Positions 13,201-22,290 of a stretch of DNA of 64,000 nt are shown here, one piece after another. This stretch comes from Setophaga petechia. Taxonomy: Eukaryota; Chordata; Aves; Passeriformes; Parulidae. The notes below the pieces were generated by a model. It saw only the letters and a program-made list of their open reading frames with translations, did no database searches and had not been told where the DNA came from. The DNA is taken from contig JANCRA010000031.1 in the NCBI GenBank assembly GCA_024362935.1, positions 10,310,001 to 10,374,000 on the forward strand, written 5' to 3'. How positions within the stretch are numbered: the first letter of the stretch is position 1; each line of letters starts with the position of its first letter. The position numbers were made by a program, and so were the translations under genes.

Positions 13201-16200
13201 TTTAATTAAAAAAAAAAAAAGGCATTAATTTCTAACACTTGAAACTTGGAGTCCTTTCTTCCAGGCAAATACCAGTTTTTTTCTAGATACAATCTCAGCA
13301 AGGAAATGAAAGCCCCTAAAGAAGAGGATTTTGTGGTTTTAATTGTTTCAGTCTCTGCCATGGGGCTCATGAGCGCCCAAAGTTCCAGCACAAAGTCTGT
13401 CAGAGTGATGATTGCAGCATCAGACTGTGACTACAGTCAGTCTAGAGAACAGATTAAATCCCAGCATTTGTCCCCAGCCTATTACTCTGAAATGAATTAC
13501 TCTATTTTCCAGGGCTGTAAGTTTAAGGGAATCAATCATTCAGAGAATATTCTGGCTATCTGAAATATATTGTTTCCTCTTACGATAATATTTGGTATCC
13601 TGCACAAAAATGCTCAGCATAAGCTGCTAATTAATTGTGAACACATCATTCACAGCTTTGAATCAGCTCCTTGGTTCCTGTAAGAACTTCCATCTCAGAG
13701 AAATTAAGTTCAATTACCAATAAAAGAAAACGAAGTGCTTAACTGTAGCTGAAGTGAAGGAAACAAGACAGCACTGAGCCCCGCAATTCACATTTCAGAA
13801 TTGCGGCAAATTAAGCTGCAAATGAGCTTTCTCTTACTGGATGCAATCAGAACCAAGGCTCTGTTTAACCCTCTCTACTTTTTCCTGATTTCAAATTTAT
13901 CATAAAGGGAAGAATGGTCAAAAGCATTTAATTCAACATGTGTTTATATGCAGACAGCTCTTGCAGCAAGCAAGAAAGACTGATGCTGACTTTACGCACC
14001 ACCTCTATCACTGGCTAGTATTTCATAGCTAATAAACTACTCTTGCTGCAAATCTCCTGAGAGAAAAATAAATGTAAATTAAGACAGGCCAGTACCACTA
14101 GTTATGCATGTAAAATAGCTACAATTAAGTTATTACACATTTCCAGCTGTGGGCAGGGATCATTAATGCTAATACCCTGGGCATCTGCCCTCTCTCAGGC
14201 ACACACAGGGACTTCAACAGGCGTTTCCCTTGTAGAGCCACTGCAGCATCAGGACCCATCTCTAACAGCAAATTGTATTAACTGTAAAAGTTTAACTTTA
14301 GAAAGTCCCTGGCACATATATACAATTCTACAGGATCCTAAAGAGGTGAGTAAACATGCCAGTGGTCCAGATATCCTAAAAAACCCACACAGGCCTCCAC
14401 TGGCTTAATCATCACCACAAACTCTTCCTTCTTACACTTGTTATCCATAGGATTGCTCAGCCATGGAATAGCTTTTACATATCCATCTTCCTCACCAGTA
14501 TGTCAGCAACCAAATCCCCTCAGCTGCCAGGGTGCTGGGCTCCAGCAGGGTGGGATCATACCAGGTATTCATTTTCACACACAATAAAACAAATAGAAAA
14601 TCCAGCACAGATGCAGGGAAACAGACAAGAGTGTGAACTCAGGAAATTCGCAAACCTCAGCACTCACAGAATTTTGAGCTAATTAGTTGTACTCTAATGT
14701 CATCAAGTATCCCCAAAGGACTGACCTTATATTTGTATTAGTTACATGACAGCCCACCACTGCTCTCAAGGCATTGTTATGATCAATCAAGCCCCAGCTG
14801 TATATAGGCCACCTCTTCAAAAGTCTTGGTCTGAAGAGGTACTAAAATTTCATCACCAAGCAGATATCAGCGATCCCACGGTTTGATCTTTAGTTTGCTA
14901 TACCGAAATCCTATGTTTGGAAATAGTATTCCAGAGGATGCACCTCTTTATGACCGTCCCAACTTGCAAACCAGCTGAAAATTAAGCTAGCAAAATGCAA
15001 AGGTGTTTACATTCGGAGACACAGCAGATTTTACAACTACGCTAACCTTCTTCCTTGCCTGCACACTCAATACATTGCCAGCTGAAAATCAGCCTTCTTT
15101 TCTAAAGACAAGCAAGCCAACAACCCTGATGAAAGCAGGATACTCTTCTGATGACTTTCTGTGGGACAGCTGTAGCAGCATCACAAGTATCTTAGCACAA
15201 AATGGTCCCTTCTACATTTGAGAAGGTCTTTGCTCAATATATGTTCACTATAGTAAAGGTGCACCTGAAATACACCAGTTGAGGCTACCGCTTTCTTTAC
15301 AGTCCACTGCCAGAATCCAGAGTCTCTTTTGTAATGAGTATTACACTCAAAATCTTGAGGACTGTAAACCATAAACTGCAACTTAAATAAATGAAAGTTT
15401 CCTACAGTTCTATAGCTATTCTTATGCAAAACCTTGTTTTAGTTCTTTTTTCTTTCCATCCTTTCAAAGATCTTTACTGCAGGTAAATATTACAGAGCAG
15501 TGAAAAATATCACAATTGCCTCTCCCTAAGAATTTTAGAATTAATTCATTAGCAGACAAATAAATCATAAAATCATTCTTTTCTCCAAGTCAGACTTAAA
15601 AGATGAACTTCTTAGGTCAAGGTAATTTTCATCACATTTCAAAATCTCTAAAAAATCCCAACAGATTTCACAAAGTTTTTAAAACCCCCTCAGAAATGAA
15701 GACCTGATCCAGTGACAGGACTTGGGTTTAGATCCTTGTTCTGCTGCTGCTGCTGAAGGCAGAGGGAGATGACAGGAATTGGGCCCTGCCGTGCAAACAT
15801 TGCCCACACAAACTCTGCAGCTCAAAGAAAAGAAAACACTTTTTATTTTTTCTTGTTTCCCTGCTCCATTTCTTTAGTTTGCAAAATCTTCTAAGATACA
15901 AAATCACATACAACAAATACTCAGGTTCAACTATATAACAGACCACTGGTATTTCTTCTGCATCTCCATATGGTATCAAATTTAGGATTCAAAAGAATCA
16001 TTGGATCATCCTAACTGCTCAGCAGGTTAGAACCTTTATAAACACAAAATCTAAAACATAAAGAACGGATTTTTTCCGTATCGGAATAAAAAAGTAGGAA
16101 AAAAGTATGAAAAAAAGGGAAGTAAAGGTAAAAAGCCAATAGCAAGCTTCCTCTTTACTGTGTTGCAATAAGCAAAGCAAACAGTTTTCAGAAGCAAAAT

Positions 16201-16329
16201 AAACCATTTGTTTGGATTAAACAAATCAGGACCTAGGATCACACACTTTAGCATCATATATGCATTCTGAAACGTCACAGCTCCATTCCCAACTAGCATT
16301 CAAGTATTTAGTATCAATACTGGCGATTT

Positions 16330-16364
16330 CATTAATTGAACCAGGATATGAAAGCCATTAATTG
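16330..16364 (+). promoter_or_regulatory. Paired homeodomain-type motifs (candidate)
   Basis: The exact motif CATTAATTG occurs at 16330-16338 and again at 16356-16364, 26 bp apart start to start, followed by CAATCAATG. ATTAATTG is a typical homeodomain core. The pair sits about 400 bp from the edge of a CpG island in RFX4 intron 1. Function is inferred only from the motifs. Confidence 0.3.
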
Positions 16365-16779
16365 TCTTCAATCAATGCTTAATATGCTAGATCCATTTTA
16401 AATGGCAAGCTCGTAGCAAAGGTCATCCACCACTGCTGCAACACCTGTCTATGTTGATAAGAAGATGGACTGAAATCTGGCCACTGCCACAAAGTTTTCA
16501 ACGCAGGCAGTGGCAGCAGCTTTTCGTGGTTCAAACTGCTTTAAGGGCCTAATCCCGACGTCCTTGACAGCACTGAAAGGCTTTCTGCTCATTTTAATGG
16601 GCTTTGGATCAGCTCCTAAATCCCAGCTTCAAGTCCCAAGGATCTCATCCATCTAGTGCCTGAAAACCAGCGGAGGTTTTGCCTGGCTCCAATACAGAAA
16701 TAAGTAGGGCTATTTACTGAGCTGTGCAGGAAAGTTACGCTTCAAGAACGTGCCTCTGTTTCCTTGGGCTCCTGCTCCC

Positions 16780-17660
16780 TGAGCGGCGCGGCGGGAACTT
16801 CCCCGGGGGTGCCGCGCGGCAGGGAGTTTGGCAGCCCCTCGGGAAATCCACGGCGCCCCGCGTTCCCGCACGCTGCTCTCGAGCGGGCGGCATCCCCCTG
16901 CGAGGGACGGCTCCTGCGGGGCGGCGCGGGGACCGGGCAGCGGGGCGAAGGCTGTTGCCCGCCGGCAGCGCCCCGCACTCACCTTGCCGATGTCACTAGG
17001 GGGGGCTGCGGCTGAGAAAAGCCGCTATGAGCACTCGGGATCGCCCGCAAAGCTTCCCCCATCCGCCCCGGCCGCCCCTCGAGGAGCCCCGGGCGCTGGC
17101 CCGGAGCACCCAGCCCGCCACCGCCCTCTTGCCAGCCCCGACTCCTCCGGGGTGAGACGGGGCGCGGTGCCGCTGTCCCAAGGCAGCTTGCGGACACGGA
17201 GTTGTCGGGTGCCGGCGGGGCTGCGAGGTGAGGGCAGGGCCGAGCGCAGGGCAAGCCCCAAAAGCCGGATACATCCCCACGGAATGACCCCTTAGTGCCC
17301 CACAGCGAAGGGGAGTCCGGCGGCGGCTCGACGGCTCCTGGCCCGGTTCGGGGGAGTTACGAGCTTGAGAAACTACACCCGGGGACGGGCGGCCGACTGA
17401 CGGGGTTAAAGGCGGCGGAAAAACCACGCGATGAAACATCTAACAGACCCATCTACAAGGGCGTGTGGCCCTACTGTGTGGGCCGCGGGAGAGTCCCGAG
17501 GGCGGCTCCTCACCATGCCCCGCCGCGCCTAGGCTGGGCCGTCGGGGCCGGGCGCTGCTGCGGGTGCGCTGCCGCTGTCCCGCCGGACACCTGAGGCTGG
17601 GGGCTCTCCGGGAGCTCAGGCCCCCAGAAAGCCCTTTGGCCTTGGTGACAGCCCCCACGG
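16780..17660. promoter_or_regulatory. CpG island in RFX4 intron 1
   Basis: About 0.9 kb of dense CG dinucleotides and very high GC content, abruptly different from the AT-rich flanks. Long open frames appear on both strands, but they follow from stop-codon depletion in GC-rich DNA. The island could be an alternative promoter or a polycomb-type regulatory domain of RFX4. I see no exon of a known isoform in it. Confidence 0.75.
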
Positions 17661-17730
17661 GTCACTCTACAGGTTAGAGGAACGGGAACTAAACTCTTTG
17701 GAAGCACACGGCACTGTTGGGATAGGTGAA

Positions 17731-17800
17731 GGAACCAAACCGTTCCCCTGCCTTAAAATTACTTAGGAACCAAACCGTTCCCCTGCCTTAAAATTACTTA
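17731..17800 (+). repeat. Exact 35-bp tandem duplication
   Basis: A 35-bp unit beginning GGAACCAAACCGTTC occurs twice with no mismatch and no gap (17731-17765 and 17766-17800). Identity of the copies suggests a recent event, or a collapsed or polymorphic repeat. It lies just outside a CpG island. Confidence 0.95.
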
Positions 17801-17829
17801 AAATTAGAATCGCGGGTGTTTGTTTTTCT

Positions 17830-18180
17830 TTTTTTTTTTTTATCCCAGTGGTTTAGGGAAAATCTGTTGAAGATGAATTAAAACATGACTGATTTTTTTC
17901 AATGAAGCCATATTTCTCCACAATGCAAAAGGATCTTTACATAACAACTGAAACTCAGGAGAAAAGCTAATTGGATTAAGTCCTGTGAAAGGGAGGTTAA
18001 GGTGTCTGAATGAGACAACTGCAAAGCTCCATTTTTCTTGCCATCTGCTTAGCAAGACTAAAGTGTTTTCTGATTAATATTATCTTAATCAATCATGCTG
18101 CCTCTTATTACGACCTTACTGAAATTAGCAAACTAAGTTCTTTCTCTCGGCTAAACCCGAGAACGGATAATTCTTAAAGG
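17830..18180. promoter_or_regulatory. AT-rich pocket between CpG islands, candidate enhancer
   Basis: This AT-rich interval separates two CpG islands within 2.5 kb of the RFX4 start. It contains CTAATTGGATTA (17967-17978, with an OTX-type GGATTA core), GATTAAT (18072-18078) and TTAATCAATCA (18085-18095). It has no open frame with protein-like composition. The motif mix resembles conserved neural enhancers, but conservation cannot be tested from one sequence. Confidence 0.35.
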
Positions 18181-18239
18181 AGGGACAGAAAATGCGGAGC
18201 TTTTTTTGTTAGGTTTGGTTTTTTCTTTCCCTAAAGGCC

Positions 18240-20240
18240 CGTTCCTCTCGACAACGAGATGTTGACGGCAGTCCCCTTAACCCCGCCTAGCAGTGCCGCC
18301 GGACGGCAAGAGAACTTTATCTAACATCCTCTTAGCTCCTGCACACGCTCTGACCCGAACTCAACGATTCCTTCGCCGCCGAACACTTTCTCCCCAGAAC
18401 AGCTCGCCTGGGTTTTGTCCCGGGGACTCTGCAGCAAATGTGGCCCAAACCCGGCTGGTGTCGCCGGTGGCCGGTGAGGGGCCAAGCCTACCCGGTGCAT
18501 CGAGCGCTCCACGCTCGGACCGCTGCAGGAACAGCCGAGCCGGGACGGACAACACCCCTCCCTTTTCTCTTTTCCTCCTTGTTTTAAATCAGTATTTAAA
18601 TTTTACAAAGAGCCCATCGGCCGCCTTGGGAGCTAGGAATGAGAAAGACCTTCGCAGGCTCGTGGCGGCTCAGAGCGAAGCGGTTCCGAAGCGGGACTGC
18701 CTCTCTGTCGCCCCTTACCCCGTCTCCACCTGCATTAGATTGACGGGCACGGTGCCGGCAACACCGGAGGAGCCGGGAAGGAGCGGCGAGGCCCCGAAAG
18801 AGCGGCGGAACCCGGCCTGCCGAGGCCGTCGGGGAGGCGCGGAGGGGACCGGATCCCTCTGCGGGGTTGGGGCAGCTCAGCTCCGGGGCCACCTTGCCGC
18901 CGAGCACGGCGGTCACAGCCGGCGCAGCGGCTGCCGGAGGGGACGGGATAGATCAGGAGCGGGCGGCGGGAGGGCCATTCCCGGGCTGAGCCCTACCTAA
19001 CCTGCGGGCTGTCCGCCTGGGGAACGCCTGGGCGGGCAGGCAGGGAGGGAGGGGAGAGGGAAAGGGTGTTCTCCTGTGGTAATAAAATAAATGAAATTTT
19101 CAAAGGTGACTGTGGCGGCCGCCCGCCCTCCTCGGCAGACGGAAGCCCGGGGCTGCGGTGGAAACCGCGGGAGCGCGGGCAGGGGGGCGGGAGGCAGCGG
19201 GAGAGCAGGGGCCGTCGTTTCGGGATGCTGACGGCTGACAGCGGGAAGACCTAGGCTTGGGGCCTGGCTCACATTCCCCGCCGCCGCCCTCGGGCCGGGC
19301 GGCAGAGGCGGCCGTCGGGTGGCGGAGCGCGGGCCGCGGCCCTCGGGGAGGGCGGCCTCGCCTCTGCCGCCGTCCCGGTCCCCTCCCACCGGGGCTTCTC
19401 CCCGCCGGCGGCGCCCGCTGGTGGTACTTGGGCCACGGTTCTCCCGCCCGGTTACAGGACCGGCCAGAGCATCTTTTGGAGGTGCGGGGAGAGAGACCCA
19501 GCCCTGCCCTTCGCCAAACTTCCTTCCCTCTGAATCGGCCCAGCCCCGACTTTGCCCGCGGGGCAGGATGACCTGCTGGGCTTGCCCTAACCCACCAACC
19601 ATCTTCCCTAGCAAACCCAGTTTTCTCGCCCAAACTGTTTTCCCGCCTCCTTGCTGCACTAACCTAAGTGAGCGCCTAAAACTAGAAGCGGAGAGGCAAT
19701 TAGTTTGCTGGGCGACAGCCTATGATGAAGGGCGGGAAAAAAAAAATTAAAAAAACCAAACCAAAAAACACCCTCTGCTCCATGCTATCTGAGAGTGGAA
19801 CCATAGGGCTCCTCCAGCCCGGGAGCGAGAGCTCCCCCTCCGCGTCTCCCGCTGCCCCGCACACGCCCGGGCTCATTTGCCTGTGAGGCCGGTGCGGCGG
19901 GCGGCTCCCCCTTCTGCCGCCCGCGCTGCCCCCGTCGCCACGGTCAAGTTGAAAAGTCCTCCCTAACGGGCGAAAGGAGCCCGCTGCCTGCGGGGGATAC
20001 TTACCTGTGGAGTCCATATCGGGTTCCTCCAGCAACCCGCAATGCATGCTCTTCCCATGGACGGACGGGAGCCCCAAGGTCCCGGGGTGTGCAGAGCCCG
20101 TATCGCAGAGATACGCAGGGGAGAGGGAGCAGGGTGGCGGCGAGGGGGTGGGGAGAGAGGACAGAGGCAGATAGCTGGGGAGGGGGTGTGTAGAGCGGGA
20201 GAGAGGGACACTCCGTAATCCAGCGGGGCAAAGCCAGACC
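18240..20240. promoter_or_regulatory. RFX4: CpG island over the RFX4 promoter and first exon
   Basis: Dense CpG and high GC through about 2 kb, interrupted by a short AT-rich gap near 19.74-19.79 kb. It covers RFX4 coding exon 1, the inferred 5' UTR and the start of intron 1. Broad islands of this kind mark promoters of developmental transcription factors. Open frames of 100-235 codons here occur in several overlapping frames on both strands, as expected from composition. Confidence 0.8.
20005..20047 (-). CDS. RFX4: RFX4 coding exon 1 (start codon)
   Basis: The 43 coding bases encode MHCGLLEEPDMDST plus the first base of the next codon, then a strong GTAAGTAT donor. The G joins AG of coding exon 2 (968 downward) to make glutamate, reproducing the known N-terminus of the long RFX4 isoform. 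The chosen ATG at 20047 has A at -3 and C at +4, a moderate initiation context, and is the one that gives the recognised protein. The frame stays open upstream, but no in-frame ATG was found in the inferred leader. Another ATG 11 nt upstream, in a different frame, overlaps this start. Confidence 0.93.
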
Positions 20241-20255
20241 CGTCAAAATGTTTGC
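20048..20255 (-). other. RFX4: RFX4 5' UTR (inferred) with one overlapping upstream ATG
   Basis: The leader is inferred to run from about 26 bp past the TATA box to the RFX4 ATG. Read on the minus strand it is pyrimidine-rich. It holds a single upstream ATG at 20058. That frame (MGRACIAGCWRNPIW...) overlaps the RFX4 start out of frame and stays open through both coding exons seen here. The 5' end is approximate because no transcript data are available. Confidence 0.45.
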
Positions 20256-20280
20256 GGATGTTTCATGGGAAAAAGCATCA

Positions 20281-20287
20281 TTTTATA
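20281..20287 (-). promoter_or_regulatory. RFX4: TATA box, candidate RFX4 core promoter
   Basis: The minus strand reads CTATAAAATGATG; TATAAAA occupies these bases about 235 bp upstream of the RFX4 ATG and places initiation near 20255. It lies just outside the CpG-dense block. A TATA box next to a CpG island is not unusual for tissue-specific developmental genes. No competing TATA-like site was seen between it and the ATG. Confidence 0.45.
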
Positions 20288-20380
20288 GAAGCCCTGATGG
20301 GAGAAATGTCATTGATAGGCCAGCCAGCCTGATGAATGGCTGCTACTCAGATGGGGATGTGGCAAGGCTCAATGTGAAGC

Positions 20381-20396
20381 CCATTGTGATGCTGTT
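20381..20396 (+). promoter_or_regulatory. SOX-POU-like composite site
   Basis: CCATTGTGATGCTGTT contains a perfect SOX core (CCATTGT, which is ACAATGG on the minus strand). One base later comes the POU half-site ATGC, the same geometry as the SOX2-POU composite CATTGTNATGC. The AAAT end of the POU octamer is not matched. It lies about 95 bp upstream of the TATA box, in AT-rich non-coding sequence between CpG islands. RFX4 is expressed in neural progenitors, where SOX2 and class III POU factors act together (established knowledge). Confidence 0.35.
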
Positions 20397-20669
20397 TTGA
20401 ATAAGAAAAGCTTTCCTCCAAAAAGGGGGGGCCTTAGATCTACGCAATCCCAACACTTCGACTTCCCTCTTCTATTAGAGCATTAGAAACGTTTTTCTTA
20501 TTTAAAGTTCCAGCGGTCTTTCCACTCCTCTTTTCCTTCCCCCAACCCCCACCCAAGGTCCTTGGCTCATTACAGACCGAGATCAAAATTGGCTTAGATC
20601 TTCAAACGGGCAGTAGGTTTGGGGTTGTGCTCTTTGGGGCTGCCGGGTGTGCGAGCAGCGCGGCCGAGC

Positions 20670-20713
20670 TCCCCTCCTCCTCCTCCTCCTCCTCCTCCTC
20701 TTACTCCTCCTCC
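20670..20713 (+). repeat. (TCC)n microsatellite
   Basis: At least eight TCC/CTC triplets in a row on the plus strand, broken once by TTA. It lies about 400 bp upstream of the inferred RFX4 start in a purine/pyrimidine-biased stretch. Confidence 0.9.
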
Positions 20714-20808
20714 CGGTGGGCGCTGGGTTAGGATCCTTCGCGGGCACATGGCATTGGAAGCTGCACAGCTTCCCAAATATCTTGTAAGCTTAGTTTACTG
20801 GAAAGAAG

Positions 20809-20868
20809 GAAAAAAAAAAAAAGAAAAGAAAAGAAGAGAAAAGAAAAGAAAAGAAAAGAAAAAAAAAG
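20809..20868 (+). repeat. (AAAAG)n microsatellite
   Basis: Repeated AAAAG units, with A-runs at both ends and one AAGAG variant, over about 60 bp. It is an all-purine tract on the plus strand, about 550 bp upstream of the inferred RFX4 start. Confidence 0.9.
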
Positions 20869-21559
20869 GCGATGTGTGTGGGAAAGAGGGGGTGTGAGGA
20901 TAGAGAGAAGTTGCCAGTATGTCTGCAAGCGAGATACTTGCAGATGATGCTGGCACTGCAGACCTGCAGCAGGGACTCTCGTGCGTTTCCCCGGGCCTCA
21001 GGGAGAGAGAGCAAGGCGGGGTGGGGGCCGCTTGCCACCGGCTTGTCTGGCAGCGGAGAGCGGCTGACCCGGAGAGCTTTCCATGGGACCGGGCAGAAAG
21101 CAGGGGGGTGGGAGATCGCGATTGCCAAGAGAATTGAAGAACAAAACGGGTGCATTTTCGAACTGATGTTGCCTCCCAGCTTTAGTCCGAGGATGCGAGG
21201 ATCCCTTTTAGGGTTAGTGGACTGCGGGGGGAGAGTGGGGCAGGACAGAGGCTGGAAAAAGTTGCTTATTCTGCGTGCGGTTGTATGTGCTGGAAGTGGA
21301 AGTAAAAGTGCAAAGCTAAGGCTCTGATAAAAGTGGCTGGTTTAGGGAAGGAAAAGCTGTGATTAGAATATGAATAGAGCTCCGGGAGAGGAAGAGAAAG
21401 GGGGATTATAGCTGAATTACTTTGACCATGGACAGAGCCAACGTTTTCCACTCTTCTCCCCCTCTCCCCTCCCTACACCAGACTACCCCCCTTCCCTCTC
21501 CCCGTCGGGAAAAAAAACCAACAAAACCACCAACTCCACACAGCAAAACAAGCGGCGAG

Positions 21560-22290
21560 GTTGCTAAAGAGGAAGCTCCGCGGTGCCTTCGCATCCCCAG
21601 GCGGGCCGGCGGCGGGGGAGCCGGCGGAGCACCTCGGCCCCTGCGGGCCGGGCCGGGCGGGCACCGGGGCGGCCGCTGCGCACCCCCACAGGCCGAGTTT
21701 TGGCGTGGGGACCCCCCACTGTGCACTAAGTAAAAATAATATCGGAGACAGACGGTGCAAAATCGAGTACGCAGCCGGCGGAGAAGCCCTCGCAGCGGCG
21801 GCAGGGACGCCGACCGGCTCTGCCCGCCGCGGGGATGTGTCCTGCGAGGCGGGAGCAAGGCCTTCGTGGCTGATGCTTCTCCTCCCTCTGCCCTCTACAC
21901 CACCAAAAAAGAACTCCAACCCAGCGCAGGGGCTCTGCTCCTTCCCGACGGCCATAGCAATCCCGACGGGGAACTTCCATCTCTCCGTTCCCCGCAGCAC
22001 CCGGTGCCGCCGGGTTGGCTCTGCTCCAGGTGGCACCGCATCGGGGCCCCGACGGGGCACGCATGGCCGGCTCTGCGACGCAGCCTCCCCAGGACGGCGC
22101 GGCCTGCGGCTCCTGCTGCCGCCCCGGCCTTGCCCAGAAGGACCCATCCGCCCCGGCCCGCCCTCCCCGGGGCTGCCTGGCCACCGCCTACCGCCCCCGT
22201 GGGGCTCTGGCCCGGCCGCCTCGCCCACAGCACCCCTGTCGGGGAGCCTCCCGCTCCCACAGCGAGTGGACACGCTTAGCCCTGCCGCTA
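21560..22290. promoter_or_regulatory. Upstream CpG island
   Basis: About 0.7 kb of very high GC and CpG density, 1.3-2.0 kb upstream of the inferred RFX4 start, with weaker GC-rich sequence to about 22850. Frames of up to 287 codons are open on both strands at once, which points to composition and not coding. It may be an alternative or divergent promoter; no exon is recognisable. Confidence 0.75.

Larger units (their letters stand above)
969..16740 (-). other. RFX4: RFX4 intron 1, distal AT-rich part
   Basis: Non-coding sequence downstream of the CpG-rich promoter block. No open frame here resembles a known protein, and the short ORFs on both strands show no domain or splice logic. It holds homopolymer runs (A27 at 6569, T18 at 10253), a purine-rich stretch (10040-10250), the palindromic tandem repeat near 7.8 kb, and AT-rich segments with homeodomain-like motifs (13.6-14.2 kb and 16.3-16.4 kb). 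No transposon was recognised. A large first intron of a developmental transcription factor is a usual place for enhancers, but none is proven here. Confidence 0.7.
1..20255 (-). other. RFX4: RFX4 gene, 5' part (first two coding exons)
   Basis: RFX4 is a regulatory factor X transcription factor. Its winged-helix domain binds X-box DNA, and it is needed for dorsal brain patterning and ciliary gene expression (known of the family). Only the extreme N-terminus is in this window: coding exon 1 near 20.0 kb and coding exon 2 near 0.9 kb, joined across a 19-kb intron. The joined peptide starts MHCGLLEEPDMDST and continues [18 protein letters not shown], which matches the N-terminus of the long vertebrate isoform as I remember it. 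The DNA-binding and dimerisation domains lie outside, below position 1. The gene lies downstream of POLR3B in the same orientation, as in human. The transcription start is inferred from a TATA box, not observed. Confidence 0.9.

Noticed and set aside
18293..19000. 235-codon plus-strand open frame in the CpG island
   Set aside because: Stops are rare in GC-rich DNA. Other frames on both strands are open across the same bases, the composition is R/G/P/A-rich without a domain, and no splice or homology signal supports it.
18997..19659. 220-codon minus-strand frame downstream of RFX4 exon 1
   Set aside because: It is CpG-island sequence within RFX4 intron 1, with overlapping frames open on both strands and proline/arginine-rich composition.
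19700..20077. Longer frame containing RFX4 exon 1 read through its donor
   Set aside because: The strong GTAAGTAT donor and the in-phase match to coding exon 2 show that the frame past 20005 is intron. The 5' end of this long frame is a TTG, not an ATG.
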